The translations under genes and the position numbers were made by a program. Under the pieces are notes generated by a model. That model worked only from the letters and a program-made list of their open reading frames with translations. It was not told the DNA's origin and made no database searches. From contig JAHHMJ010000554.1 in NCBI GenBank assembly GCA_018678395.1, positions 1-5,989 of the forward strand: DNA of 5,989 bases. Direction: 5' to 3'. Shown piece by piece: positions 1 to 5,989 of this stretch (position 1 is its first letter; each line of letters opens with the position of its first letter). The DNA is from Gemmatimonadota bacterium. GTDB taxonomy: Bacteria; Gemmatimonadota; Gemmatimonadetes; Longimicrobiales; Gaopeijiaceae.

Positions 1-1659
1 AACCTGTCCCGACAGCAGGAGCAGGGCGATCAGGTTGGGGACGATGACGATCGCCAGCGCCACATCGCCGAGTGACCACACCACGGCAAGCGGCGCGACC
101 GCCCCGACGAAGTGCATCGCCACGAAGACGGCCTTGTACGGGCGAATCGCACCCGGTCCGAAGAGATAGTTGGCGCAGCGATCGCCGTAGTAACTCCACG
201 AGATCGCGGTCGACACCGCGAACAGCAGCACCGACGTCACGACGATGAACTGACCGAACGTCCCCGGTAGCCCCTCCCCGAAGGCCATCGCCGTCAACGG
301 CGCGCCACTCTCCGCCGCATCGCCGAAGAGAGAGGTGTAGACAGTGCCGTCGGCCGCAACCGCGCTCCCCGGAGTCCCGGATACGGCGGGGACGATCGTG
401 CCCGTGAACGGAACCGTCTGCGCCTCGTCGACGAAGAGTTGCTCCACGGGCGTCTCGTGCCACGCCACCAGGACCGTGCCGACCGCGTCGACCGACTGGA
501 TCCCCTGCGTGAGCGCGATCTCGGCGGGAGCATCCGCACCGCCGTAGCGCCCGTTCTCCTGGAGGACGACGTACGAGAGGTCACCGCCGGTCAGCTGGAT
601 CTCGGTCGGGTGCCGCGCATCATACACCCCGGTCATGATGATCACGAGGGCCGTCATGGTGCAGATCACGATGGTGTCGATGAAGGGCTCGAGCAGCGCC
701 ACGACACCCTCGGAGACGGGCTCGTCGGTCTTGGCGGCGGCGTGCGCGATCGGCGCAGACCCCTGCCCTGCCTCATTGGAGAAGAGACCTCGTCGCACGC
801 CCCACATCATGGTCACCAGGAAAGCCCCGACTCCAGCGCCGGCGATTCCGGCCGACGGGTTGAACGCCTCGGCAAGGATCAGTCCGAAGGTCGGGATCAC
901 CTGACCCGCGTTCATGACGATGATGAACATCGCGCCGGCGACATAAATGGCGGCCATGGCCGGCGCGAGGATCGACGTCACCTTCCCGATGCGTCCGATG
1001 CCGCCGAGGATCACGAGCGCGACCACGAAGGCGGTCACGGCGCCGGTCACGAACGGGCTGATGCCGAACGTGCTCTGCATCTGGTCCGCGACCGTGTTGG
1101 CCTGGACGGCGTTACCGGTCAGGAACGCCGTGAACCCGAGCAGGATGGCGAAGAAGACCGCCATCGGCTTCCACGCCGGTCCGAGACCCTTCTCTATGTA
1201 GTACATCGGTCCGCCGGAGACCGACCCCTCCCAGGCCTCGGCGTCGTGGTCGGTCGTGACCTCGCGGTACTTCTGGGCCAGCGTGACCTCGGAGTACTTC
1301 GTCGCCATTCCCACCGCCGCGGTGACCCACATCCAGAAGAGGGCACCGGGGCCTCCGAAGTGAATCGCGATCGCGACACCGGCGATGTTCCCGATCCCCA
1401 CCGTGGCGGACAGGGCCGTCGTGAGAGCCTGGAAGTGCGTGACATCGCCGGGCTCGTCGGGGTCGTCGTACTTCCCGGTGGCTACGGCGAAGCCGTGCCC
1501 AAGGCGGCGGATCTGCACGAACCCCGTGCGGATGGTCAGGAGGATCCCCGTCCCGATCAGGAGGATCACCATGAACGGGATGTTCTCCTCGCCCGCGGGG
1601 ATCCCGACCTCCACCACGTAGGTGTTCAGGAAGTCGACGACGTTCTGGATGAATTCCAT
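1..1659 (-). CDS. AGCS-family sodium (or proton):alanine/glycine symporter, C-terminus cut by window edge
   Basis: An inner-membrane secondary transporter that imports small neutral amino acids, classically alanine or glycine, with Na+ or H+. The window holds 553 codons with no stop, so the C-terminus lies beyond base 1. Family landmarks are clear in order: the G-N-I-A-G-V stretch near residue 90, the GGPGALFWMWVTAAVGMATKY block at about 102-122, GGPMYYIEKGLG at 149-160, and the RRGLFSNEAGQGSAP block at about 289-304. Many hydrophobic segments fit the usual 10-11 helices. The ATG at 1659 is the only plausible start, because an in-frame TGA lies ten codons upstream with no GTG or TTG between; its ribosome site is weak. 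Unusually, about 100 polar residues (roughly 346-450) are inserted between the helix ending ALVIIMTG and the one beginning after LTAMAFGEG, making the protein longer than the usual 450-500 residues. Family assignment is firm; substrate and coupling ion are inferred from the family. Confidence 0.95.
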   Translation of the reverse strand, partial: MEFIQNVVDFLNTYVVEVGIPAGEENIPFMVILLIGTGILLTIRTGFVQIRRLGHGFAVATGKYDDPDEPGDVTHFQALTTALSATVGIGNIAGVAIAIHFGGPGALFWMWVTAAVGMATKYSEVTLAQKYREVTTDHDAEAWEGSVSGGPMYYIEKGLGPAWKPMAVFFAILLGFTAFLTGNAVQANTVADQMQSTFGISPFVTGAVTAFVVALVILGGIGRIGKVTSILAPAMAAIYVAGAMFIIVMNAGQVIPTFGLILAEAFNPSAGIAGAGVGAFLVTMMWGVRRGLFSNEAGQGSAPIAHAAAKTDEPVSEGVVALLEPFIDTIVICTMTALVIIMTGVYDARHPTEIQLTGGDLSYVVLQENGRYGGADAPAEIALTQGIQSVDAVGTVLVAWHETPVEQLFVDEAQTVPFTGTIVPAVSGTPGSAVAADGTVYTSLFGDAAESGAPLTAMAFGEGLPGTFGQFIVVTSVLLFAVSTAISWSYYGDRCANYLFGPGAIRPYKAVFVAMHFVGAVAPLAVVWSLGDVALAIVIVPNLIALLLLSGQV

Positions 1660-1838
1660 ACGGGGCGGGCCTGGAGAGGGTCGTTGGGGTCATCCGGTGA
1701 CGAACCGGCGAGGACCGATCGCAAAGGATGGCCCGGCGACGACGACGGGGCAAGGCGGGCGGTCTGCTCCATCTACGACACGGGCCCCGGCGCGTTTCGA
1801 CGCCGGGGCCCGTGTCCCCTCCTACCGGGAGTCGTCGC
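1660..1838. other. Intergenic region between desaturase and symporter genes
   Basis: This 179-base gap separates two genes on the same (minus) strand. Its right part holds a strong hairpin just after the desaturase stop. The remaining 117 bases or so must contain any separate symporter promoter, but I find no convincing -35/-10 pair; the sequence is very GC-rich. Open frames crossing the gap on the plus strand are antisense shadows of the flanking genes. Confidence 0.6.
1777..1816 (-). terminator. GC-rich perfect hairpin after the desaturase gene, probable terminator
   Basis: A perfect 16-base-pair stem (1777-1792 with 1801-1816) closes an 8-base loop. It begins 22 bases past the desaturase stop codon, read on the minus strand, where a terminator would be expected. 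There is no T-run on the minus strand after the stem, so it is not a textbook intrinsic terminator. It could act as a U-less terminator, protect the 3' end of the mRNA, or work together with Rho. Confidence 0.65.
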
Positions 1839-3026
1839 TCAGGCGGGCTCGAGTGCCGGATCCAGGAGGTGCGCCGAGAGGGCTTCGAGAATCATCTCGC
1901 GCGCGCGTTCGGCGACGTCGGACAGAGACGGCTGCTCGTCGAACATCTCGCGGGCTCGTGCCTCGAGCTCCTCCAGAGTCGGAAGGTCGGGGAGCGTCAA
2001 CGCCTCGAGGCGCGCCTCGGCGTCCGTGCGCGCCCTGCGCGCGATATCGACGAGATCGTCGAGAACGTGACTGCGCGACCAGCGCTCGCGGAGCTCCTGG
2101 GCGAGGCCCTCGACCGGAACGGTCGCCGCGACCTGAGACGCCACCTTCTCGAGCACCTTACGGCCCACGGGCTGCTCGTTGTTGAGCACACGCTCGGGCG
2201 GGGCCCGCAGGTCCCAGACCAGTCCTACCCACGACATCGCCTTGATCACGTAGTACGAGATGTCGACCTCGTACCAGCGCCATCCCTGCGCCGTCGCGCT
2301 CTGGTAGTGGTGGTGGTTGTTGTGCCACCCCTCGCCGAGCGTGATCAGCGCCAACCACCAGTTGTTGCGCGAATCGTCGCCCGTGAGATACCGCTGCGAC
2401 CCGACGACGTGCGCGAGCGAGTTGATGAAGAACACGCCGTGGTACAGCACCACGGTCGACCAGAAGAATCCGACCACCAGCATCTGCCAGCCGCCGAGCA
2501 GGAAACAGCCCACCCCGAGCAGGATCGCCGGCAGGAGGTGGAACCGATCCAGCCAGACGAGCTCCGGGAAGCGGGTGAGATCGGGGACGGACGAGTAGTC
2601 CGCCGTGGCCCGCTTCGGCCGGAAGATCCAGCCCACGTGCGAGTGGAGGAACCCCATGTGACGTGGCGAGTGGATGTCCTCTTCCGTGTCCGAATGCAGG
2701 TGGTGGTGCCGGTGGATGGCCGACCACCAGATGACGCCTCGCTGGGCGGAGGACTGCCCGATGAAGGCCATCACGAACTGCATCACGCGGCTGGTCTTGT
2801 ACGACCGGTGCGAGAAGTAGCGGTGGAAGCCCGCCGTGATCCCCCACATCCGTACGAGGTAGAGAACCAGGGCGACCGCGACCGCCGTAGCCGAAACCCC
2901 GGTCCAGATGGCACCGAGACACGCGAGGTGCACCAGGATGAACGGGATGGTCGACGGATAGATGATATCGTCGTGCGGCTCAGCGTGGGCGTAGGCCGCC
3001 CGGGCCGCGGGATGCTCAGGATGCAC
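1839..3026 (-). CDS. Membrane acyl-CoA/acyl-lipid desaturase (delta-9 type) with long C-terminal tail
   Basis: An integral-membrane di-iron fatty-acid desaturase that puts a cis double bond into acyl chains and so adjusts membrane fluidity. All three histidine boxes are present: HRYFSH at 68-73, HRHHH at 105-109 and HNNHH at 235-239, plus the NSLAH motif at 202-206 whose histidine is also a metal ligand in stearoyl-CoA desaturases. Hydrophobic segments lie at about 26-60 and 162-202. The box pattern matches the delta-9 acyl-CoA/acyl-lipid group; regiospecificity and substrate form are inferred. The start is GTG at 3026, with GGTGA six bases upstream and an in-frame TGA three codons upstream. 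At 395 residues it is longer than the roughly 300 usual for bacterial members: residues from about 288 form a charged, helix-prone tail without membrane segments. A hairpin follows the stop. The 75-base gap from the small gene upstream would allow cotranscription. Confidence 0.95.
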   Translation of the reverse strand: MHPEHPAARAAYAHAEPHDDIIYPSTIPFILVHLACLGAIWTGVSATAVAVALVLYLVRMWGITAGFHRYFSHRSYKTSRVMQFVMAFIGQSSAQRGVIWWSAIHRHHHLHSDTEEDIHSPRHMGFLHSHVGWIFRPKRATADYSSVPDLTRFPELVWLDRFHLLPAILLGVGCFLLGGWQMLVVGFFWSTVVLYHGVFFINSLAHVVGSQRYLTGDDSRNNWWLALITLGEGWHNNHHHYQSATAQGWRWYEVDISYYVIKAMSWVGLVWDLRAPPERVLNNEQPVGRKVLEKVASQVAATVPVEGLAQELRERWSRSHVLDDLVDIARRARTDAEARLEALTLPDLPTLEELEARAREMFDEQPSLSDVAERAREMILEALSAHLLDPALEPA

Positions 3027-3032
3027 TTTGGG

Positions 3033-3037
3033 TCACC
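3033..3037 (-). promoter_or_regulatory. Shine-Dalgarno-like site supporting the GTG start of the desaturase
   Basis: The minus strand reads GGTGA here, six bases before the GTG at 3026. Spacing and composition are reasonable for a ribosome binding site and support this start. The next in-frame methionine is at residue 60, inside a membrane segment and too close to the first histidine box. Confidence 0.5.
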
Positions 3038-3057
3038 AGCACCTGCGGGGGAGCGAG

Positions 3058-3083
3058 AGCTTCTTCCCTGACAGGAAGTTTCT
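3058..3083. repeat. Imperfect palindrome upstream of the desaturase, possible operator
   Basis: The arms AGCTTCTTCC (3058-3067) and GGAAGTTTCT (3074-3083) flank a 6-base centre. Seven of ten positions pair, including a run of five next to the centre. It lies in the 75-base gap between the small gene's stop and the desaturase start, 32 bases before the GTG. It could be an operator for a fatty-acid-responsive regulator or a weak RNA hairpin. I do not recognise it as a known binding motif, and chance is possible. Confidence 0.3.
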
Positions 3084-3101
3084 ACCTCGCCCCGTGGTGG
3101 G

Positions 3102-3365
3102 TCAAGCCGGAGCCGGCATGGCCTGAATGGCCTCGAGGATCCGCTCCTCGAGAGCCGCCTGGCCTCCGGTCACCTCGACCTTTCCGGTCCAGCCGGTACG
3201 GAAGCTCTGCCGGAACGGCACATCGCGGGTGACGTTCTCCGTGATCACGTAGAGAACCTTGTCGGCGTAATGCTTCAATGCGACAGGCCTGCCGTGATAG
3301 AAGAGGATTTCGACGGGGCCGAAATCCACGGCGTGGACGTCCTGATCGATGGCGTAGAGACGCAT
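3102..3365 (-). CDS. Small hypothetical protein, 87 residues
   Basis: I do not recognise this protein. It is 87 residues, begins MRLYAIDQDV and ends AMPAPA. It has no signal peptide, no membrane segment and no cysteine. The N-terminal two thirds alternate hydrophobic and polar residues in short blocks (VEILFYHG, KVLYVITENV), suggesting a small beta-rich fold. Residues about 68-83 (GQAALEERILEAIQAM) look like one amphipathic helix. Codons are GC-rich at the third position like the neighbours, supporting a real gene. The frame stays open further upstream, but the added residues are arginine- and cysteine-rich, of low quality, and would overlap the divergent regulator, so ATG 3365 is preferred; its ribosome site is not obvious. 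It is divergent from the ArsR-fusion gene and 75 bases upstream of the desaturase on the same strand, so it may share a transcript with the latter. No function is assigned. Confidence 0.7.
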   Translation of the reverse strand: MRLYAIDQDVHAVDFGPVEILFYHGRPVALKHYADKVLYVITENVTRDVPFRQSFRTGWTGKVEVTGGQAALEERILEAIQAMPAPA

Positions 3366-3469
3366 GGCGAGCTTCGTTCTGACGGGGTACGGACCTCCGT
3401 GACACCCCCTAGAGCCGGCGAGGGTCCCTTGACGGGCGGCCCTCTTGTTGCATCTTTCTATTCGCATAC
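3366..3469. promoter_or_regulatory. Divergent intergenic promoter region
   Basis: This 104-base region separates the small minus-strand gene from the plus-strand regulator and must hold the start signals for at least the regulator operon. On the plus strand a good -35 box, TTGACG, sits at 3429-3434. A 17-base spacer leads to ATCTTT (3452-3457), a poor -10 match within a locally AT-richer patch. If this is the promoter, transcription would start within a few bases of the regulator ATG at 3470. I see no convincing promoter for the minus-strand gene. Confidence 0.4.
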
Positions 3470-3476
3470 ATGAATA
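3459..3476. promoter_or_regulatory. Inverted repeat over the regulator start codon, candidate operator
   Basis: TATTC (3459-3463) and GAATA (3472-3476) are perfect 5-base inverted arms separated by 8 bases. They span the ATG at 3470 and lie just downstream of the candidate -10. ArsR/SmtB-family regulators commonly bind short AT-rich inverted repeats near their own promoter, so autorepression at this site is plausible. The arms are short, so coincidence cannot be excluded. Confidence 0.35.
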
Positions 3477-4465
3477 CTCAAGCCCCCCTCCCCGTGCTCC
3501 AACACCTCGGCACGCTTGGAGACACGACACGCTGTCGGCTGCTCGCAGTGCTCGAGCGTCGAGAGTTCTCCGTGTCCGAGCTGTGCCAGGTCTTGCAGCT
3601 GCCACAGCCCACCGTCAGCCGGCATCTCAAGGTGCTGGCCGAGGATGGGTGGGTACGAGCGCGTTCCGACGGCACGCGTCGACCCTACCGCCGCGTCGAC
3701 GACCTTCCGTTGCACCAGGGGGAGCTCTGGGCGGTCGTTCAGGCGCAGATCACCGCCGACCCCCGCGTGGAGGAAGATCGCGAGCGAGCCGATGCGGTCT
3801 GGTCCGCTCGGGAGATGCGCTCGCGGGACTTCTTCTCGGCTTCGGCGGATCAGTGGGACGACATCCGCACGACGCTCTACGGCATACGAGCCGATCTGCT
3901 GCCGCTCTTCGGCCTGCTGGATCCGAAGTGGAATGTGGCCGACCTCGGGGCCGGAACGGGTGTGTTCGCCTCGGCCGTGGCTCCGTTCGTGCAGAGCGTC
4001 ACGGTCGTGGATCGATCACCCGAGATGCTCGCGACCGCGAGAGGTCGAATGGCCGAGGTGTCCTCGGTCCGTTTCCGCGAGGGAGACCTGGAAACGCTGC
4101 CGATCGACGACGGTGCCATCGACCTCGCGATCGTTTCGCTCGTCCTGCACCACGTGGCCGATCCTGCTGTCGCGCTCGCCGAGGTCGCGCGCGTTCTGCG
4201 CCCCGGCGGTCGGCTGATCCTGATCGACATGCGGCAGCACGACCGCGGTGAATTGACCGAAGAGATGGGGCACCTGTGGCCAGGATTCGCCGCCCCGGAA
4301 TTGCACGACTGGCTGATCGCCGCAGGACTGCGGGTCGGCCCCTGGGTGCCTCTCGTTCCCGACCCCTCCGCGCGGGGTCCACTGCTGTTCCTTCAAAGCG
4401 CGACTCGCCCCCGAACCACCGGAGCGGATCGCCCCACGGGCACCGCCCCTCTTTCAATCGACTGA
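3470..4465 (+). CDS. ArsR-family winged-helix regulator fused to a SAM-dependent methyltransferase-like domain
   Basis: A 331-residue two-domain protein. Residues about 8-85 form an ArsR-type winged helix: [19 protein letters not shown] (34-52) is the helix-turn-helix and the segment to about 75 the wing. Only one cysteine lies in the region where arsenic sensors carry ELCVCD, so metal sensing is unlikely. From about 121 ([11 protein letters not shown]) a class I methyltransferase fold follows: motif I DLGAGTG at 158-164, acidic D181 after the second strand, GD at 205-206, LHHV at 226-229 and VLRPGG at 242-247. The SAM/SAH pocket therefore looks intact. ahcY starts 14 bases after the stop. 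Such ArsR-methyltransferase fusions next to ahcY resemble SahR-type regulators of methionine and SAH metabolism; I infer SAM or SAH binding as the regulatory signal. Catalytic methylation is not shown by sequence. The ATG has no visible Shine-Dalgarno. Confidence 0.92.
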   Translation: MNTQAPLPVLQHLGTLGDTTRCRLLAVLERREFSVSELCQVLQLPQPTVSRHLKVLAEDGWVRARSDGTRRPYRRVDDLPLHQGELWAVVQAQITADPRVEEDRERADAVWSAREMRSRDFFSASADQWDDIRTTLYGIRADLLPLFGLLDPKWNVADLGAGTGVFASAVAPFVQSVTVVDRSPEMLATARGRMAEVSSVRFREGDLETLPIDDGAIDLAIVSLVLHHVADPAVALAEVARVLRPGGRLILIDMRQHDRGELTEEMGHLWPGFAAPELHDWLIAAGLRVGPWVPLVPDPSARGPLLFLQSATRPRTTGADRPTGTAPLSID

Positions 4466-4466
4466 C

Positions 4467-4471
4467 AGGAG
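4467..4471 (+). promoter_or_regulatory. Strong Shine-Dalgarno of ahcY
   Basis: AGGAG lies one base after the regulator stop codon and eight bases before the ATG at 4480. It fixes the ahcY start and rules out the in-frame upstream extension that begins inside the regulator gene. Its position right after the upstream stop favours efficient reinitiation or coupling within the operon. Confidence 0.85.
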
Positions 4472-4479
4472 TACATTCG

Positions 4480-5958
4480 ATGGAATCCGTCGTTCTCGAC
4501 CCCACCGCTCGGGCTACCGAGCGCCCCGCCTTCAAGGTCGCCGATCTCGGGCTCGCCGAGTGGGGCCGCAAGGAGATCCGCCTCGCCGAGCAGGAGATGC
4601 CCGGTCTGATGGCCGCCCGGCGTGAGTACGGGCCCCAGCAGCCGCTCGCCGGACTCAAGGTCATGGGCTCGCTGCACATGACCGTCCAGACGGCGGTTCT
4701 GATCGAGACCCTGGTCGACCTCGGCGCCGATGTGCGCTGGGTCTCGTGCAACATCTTCTCGACCCAGGACCACGCCGCGGCCGCGGTCGTCGTGGGTCGG
4801 GACGGCACTCCCGAGAACCCGAACGGGTCGGCCGTCTTCGCCTGGAAGGGCGAGACCCTCGACGAGTACTGGTGGTGCACCCAGCAGGCCCTCGTCTGGC
4901 CGGACGGCTCGGGGCCCGACCTGCTCGTCGACGACGGCGGCGATGCCACGCTGCTGCTCCACAAGGGAGTCGAGTACGAAGCGACCGGCGTCGTTCCGGA
5001 CTTCGACCCGACCTCCGACTCGGAGGAGTGGGGTGTGATTCTCGGTCTTCTGCGTCGCAGCATCGTCGAGGACGACCAGCGCTGGACCCGCGTGTCGTCG
5101 TCGATTCGCGGCGTCTCGGAGGAGACCACCACGGGTGTGATGCGGCTCTACGAGATGGAGCGTGACGGATCCCTGCTCTTCCCGGCGATCAACGTCAACG
5201 ACTCCGTTACCAAGTCGAAGTTCGACAACCTGTACGGGTGCCGTCACTCGGTGGTCGACGGGCTGAACCGGGCCACCGACGTGATGCTGTCCGGCAAGAT
5301 GGCCGTCGTGCTCGGCTACGGCGACGTCGGTAAGGGATGCGCCCAGGCCCTCAAGGCGCAGGGTTCGCGCGTCGTCGTCACGGAGGTCGATCCGATCTGC
5401 GCGCTCCAGGCGGCGATGGAGGGCTTCCAGGTACTGCGGCTCGAGGACGTTCTCGAGACTGCGGACATCTTCATCACGGCGACCGGCAACAAGGACATCA
5501 TCACCGCCGCCGACATGTCCCGGATGAAGGACAAGGCGATCGTCGCGAACATCGGCCACTTCGACAATGAGATCGACATGGCCGGCCTCAAGCAGATCCC
5601 CGGCGTCGAGCAGGTCAACATCAAGCCGCAGTACGATGAGTTCGTCTTCCCCGACGGCCACAGTGTGCTGATCCTCGCCGAGGGTCGCCTCATGAACCTC
5701 GGATGCGCGACGGGTCACCCCAGCTTCGTGATGTCGGCGAGCTTCACCAATCAGGTGATCGCCCAGATCGAACTGGCGACCAACCTCGAGGCGTATGAGA
5801 AGAAGGTGTACGTCCTGCCGAAGCACCTCGATGAGAAGGTCGCTCGGCTTCACCTCGATCAGCTGGGAGTCCGCCTGACCGAGCTCAGCGAGGAGCAGGC
5901 TCGCTACATCGGCGTCGATCAGAACGGGCCCTACAAGTCGGAGCACTACCGGTACTGA
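4480..5958 (+). CDS. ahcY: Adenosylhomocysteinase (S-adenosylhomocysteine hydrolase)
   Basis: A cytosolic NAD+-dependent enzyme that reversibly splits S-adenosylhomocysteine into adenosine and homocysteine, relieving product inhibition of methyltransferases and feeding the methionine cycle. At 492 residues it is the longer form, with the roughly 40-residue insert (about 105-146, containing [11 protein letters not shown]) that distinguishes most bacterial and plant enzymes from the 432-residue mammalian type. Substrate and catalytic landmarks are intact: LHMT at 65-68, DDGGD at 151-155, SEETTTGV at 213-220, and [16 protein letters not shown] at 240-255, holding the lysine, aspartate and cysteine equivalent to human K186, D190 and C195. 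GYGDVGKG at 279-286 is the NAD loop, GHFDNEID lies at 359-366, and the C-terminal KSEHYRY supplies the lysine and tyrosine that reach into the partner subunit's NAD site. It is the second gene of an operon with the ArsR-methyltransferase regulator, which probably controls it. Confidence 0.98.
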   Translation: MESVVLDPTARATERPAFKVADLGLAEWGRKEIRLAEQEMPGLMAARREYGPQQPLAGLKVMGSLHMTVQTAVLIETLVDLGADVRWVSCNIFSTQDHAAAAVVVGRDGTPENPNGSAVFAWKGETLDEYWWCTQQALVWPDGSGPDLLVDDGGDATLLLHKGVEYEATGVVPDFDPTSDSEEWGVILGLLRRSIVEDDQRWTRVSSSIRGVSEETTTGVMRLYEMERDGSLLFPAINVNDSVTKSKFDNLYGCRHSVVDGLNRATDVMLSGKMAVVLGYGDVGKGCAQALKAQGSRVVVTEVDPICALQAAMEGFQVLRLEDVLETADIFITATGNKDIITAADMSRMKDKAIVANIGHFDNEIDMAGLKQIPGVEQVNIKPQYDEFVFPDGHSVLILAEGRLMNLGCATGHPSFVMSASFTNQVIAQIELATNLEAYEKKVYVLPKHLDEKVARLHLDQLGVRLTELSEEQARYIGVDQNGPYKSEHYRY

Positions 5959-5989
5959 TCGCTTCGCTGGTTGAAAAGCTGTACGAGGG
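5959..5989. other. Sequence after ahcY, window end
   Basis: Only 31 bases follow the ahcY stop. No hairpin, ribosome site or start codon of a further gene can be recognised, so whether the operon continues cannot be judged. Confidence 0.6.

Noticed and set aside
439..2070. A 543-codon open frame on the plus strand opposite the symporter and desaturase
   Set aside because: The translation is Arg/Asp/Gly/His-rich without domains, typical of antisense to GC-rich coding DNA, while the minus strand gives a clear AGCS transporter and desaturase.
1728..3071. A 447-codon plus-strand open frame opposite the desaturase
   Set aside because: Low-complexity, charged translation antisense to a protein with all three histidine boxes intact.
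3366..3605. N-terminal extension of the small minus-strand protein to an ATG at 3605
   Set aside because: It would overlap the regulator gene by about 135 bases, and the added residues are Arg/Cys-rich antisense-like sequence.
3470..3720. Arsenic or metal-sensing ArsR regulator
   Set aside because: The helix reads ELCQVL, with one cysteine rather than the ELCVCD pair, and no arsenic-resistance gene is nearby.
4276..4479. Possible 68-residue N-terminal extension of AhcY
   Set aside because: It lies inside the regulator gene in another frame, is Arg-rich, and the AGGAG site eight bases before 4480 marks the true start.
4480..4520. SAH riboswitch in front of ahcY
   Set aside because: Only 14 bases separate the regulator stop from the ahcY start, leaving no room for a non-coding aptamer, and the sequence upstream of the regulator shows no such fold that I can recognise.
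4393..5946. A 517-codon minus-strand open frame opposite ahcY
   Set aside because: It mirrors the ahcY codons and has no recognisable fold; ahcY on the plus strand has complete family motifs and a strong ribosome site.

Overview
The window is about 6 kb of GC-rich bacterial chromosome with tightly packed genes and strongly GC-biased third codon positions. It holds five protein genes, three on the minus strand and two on the plus strand. No RNA gene, insertion sequence, CRISPR array or prophage signature is visible. The gene content (an AGCS-family symporter, a membrane fatty-acid desaturase and an ArsR-methyltransferase/AhcY pair) suits a Gram-negative, high-GC lineage such as Gemmatimonadota or a relative. 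That placement is a guess from general gene character and no marker in the window fixes it.

Left half, minus strand. From right to left there is a small unrecognised 87-residue protein (3365 to 3102), a membrane acyl desaturase with all three histidine boxes and a long charged C-terminal tail (3026 to 1839), a strong GC-rich hairpin (1777-1816), and an AGCS-family Na+(or H+):alanine/glycine symporter (from 1659, running off the left edge). The symporter carries a roughly 100-residue insert in a loop between two membrane segments.

Right half, plus strand. A 104-base divergent intergenic region separates the small gene from a two-gene operon. The first gene encodes an ArsR-type winged-helix domain fused to a class I SAM-dependent methyltransferase-like domain (3470-4465). 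Only 14 bases later comes ahcY, S-adenosylhomocysteine hydrolase (4480-5958). The likely logic is that the fused regulator senses the SAM/SAH state and controls removal of SAH, the toxic by-product of methylation, and regenerates homocysteine for methionine synthesis. A short inverted repeat overlapping the regulator start codon is a candidate autoregulatory operator.

The most interesting points are the regulator-enzyme operon with its candidate operator and no visible ribosome binding site on the regulator, the symporter loop insert, the desaturase tail and the unassigned small gene. The window is otherwise ordinary core metabolism; I see no evidence of a wholly new system.
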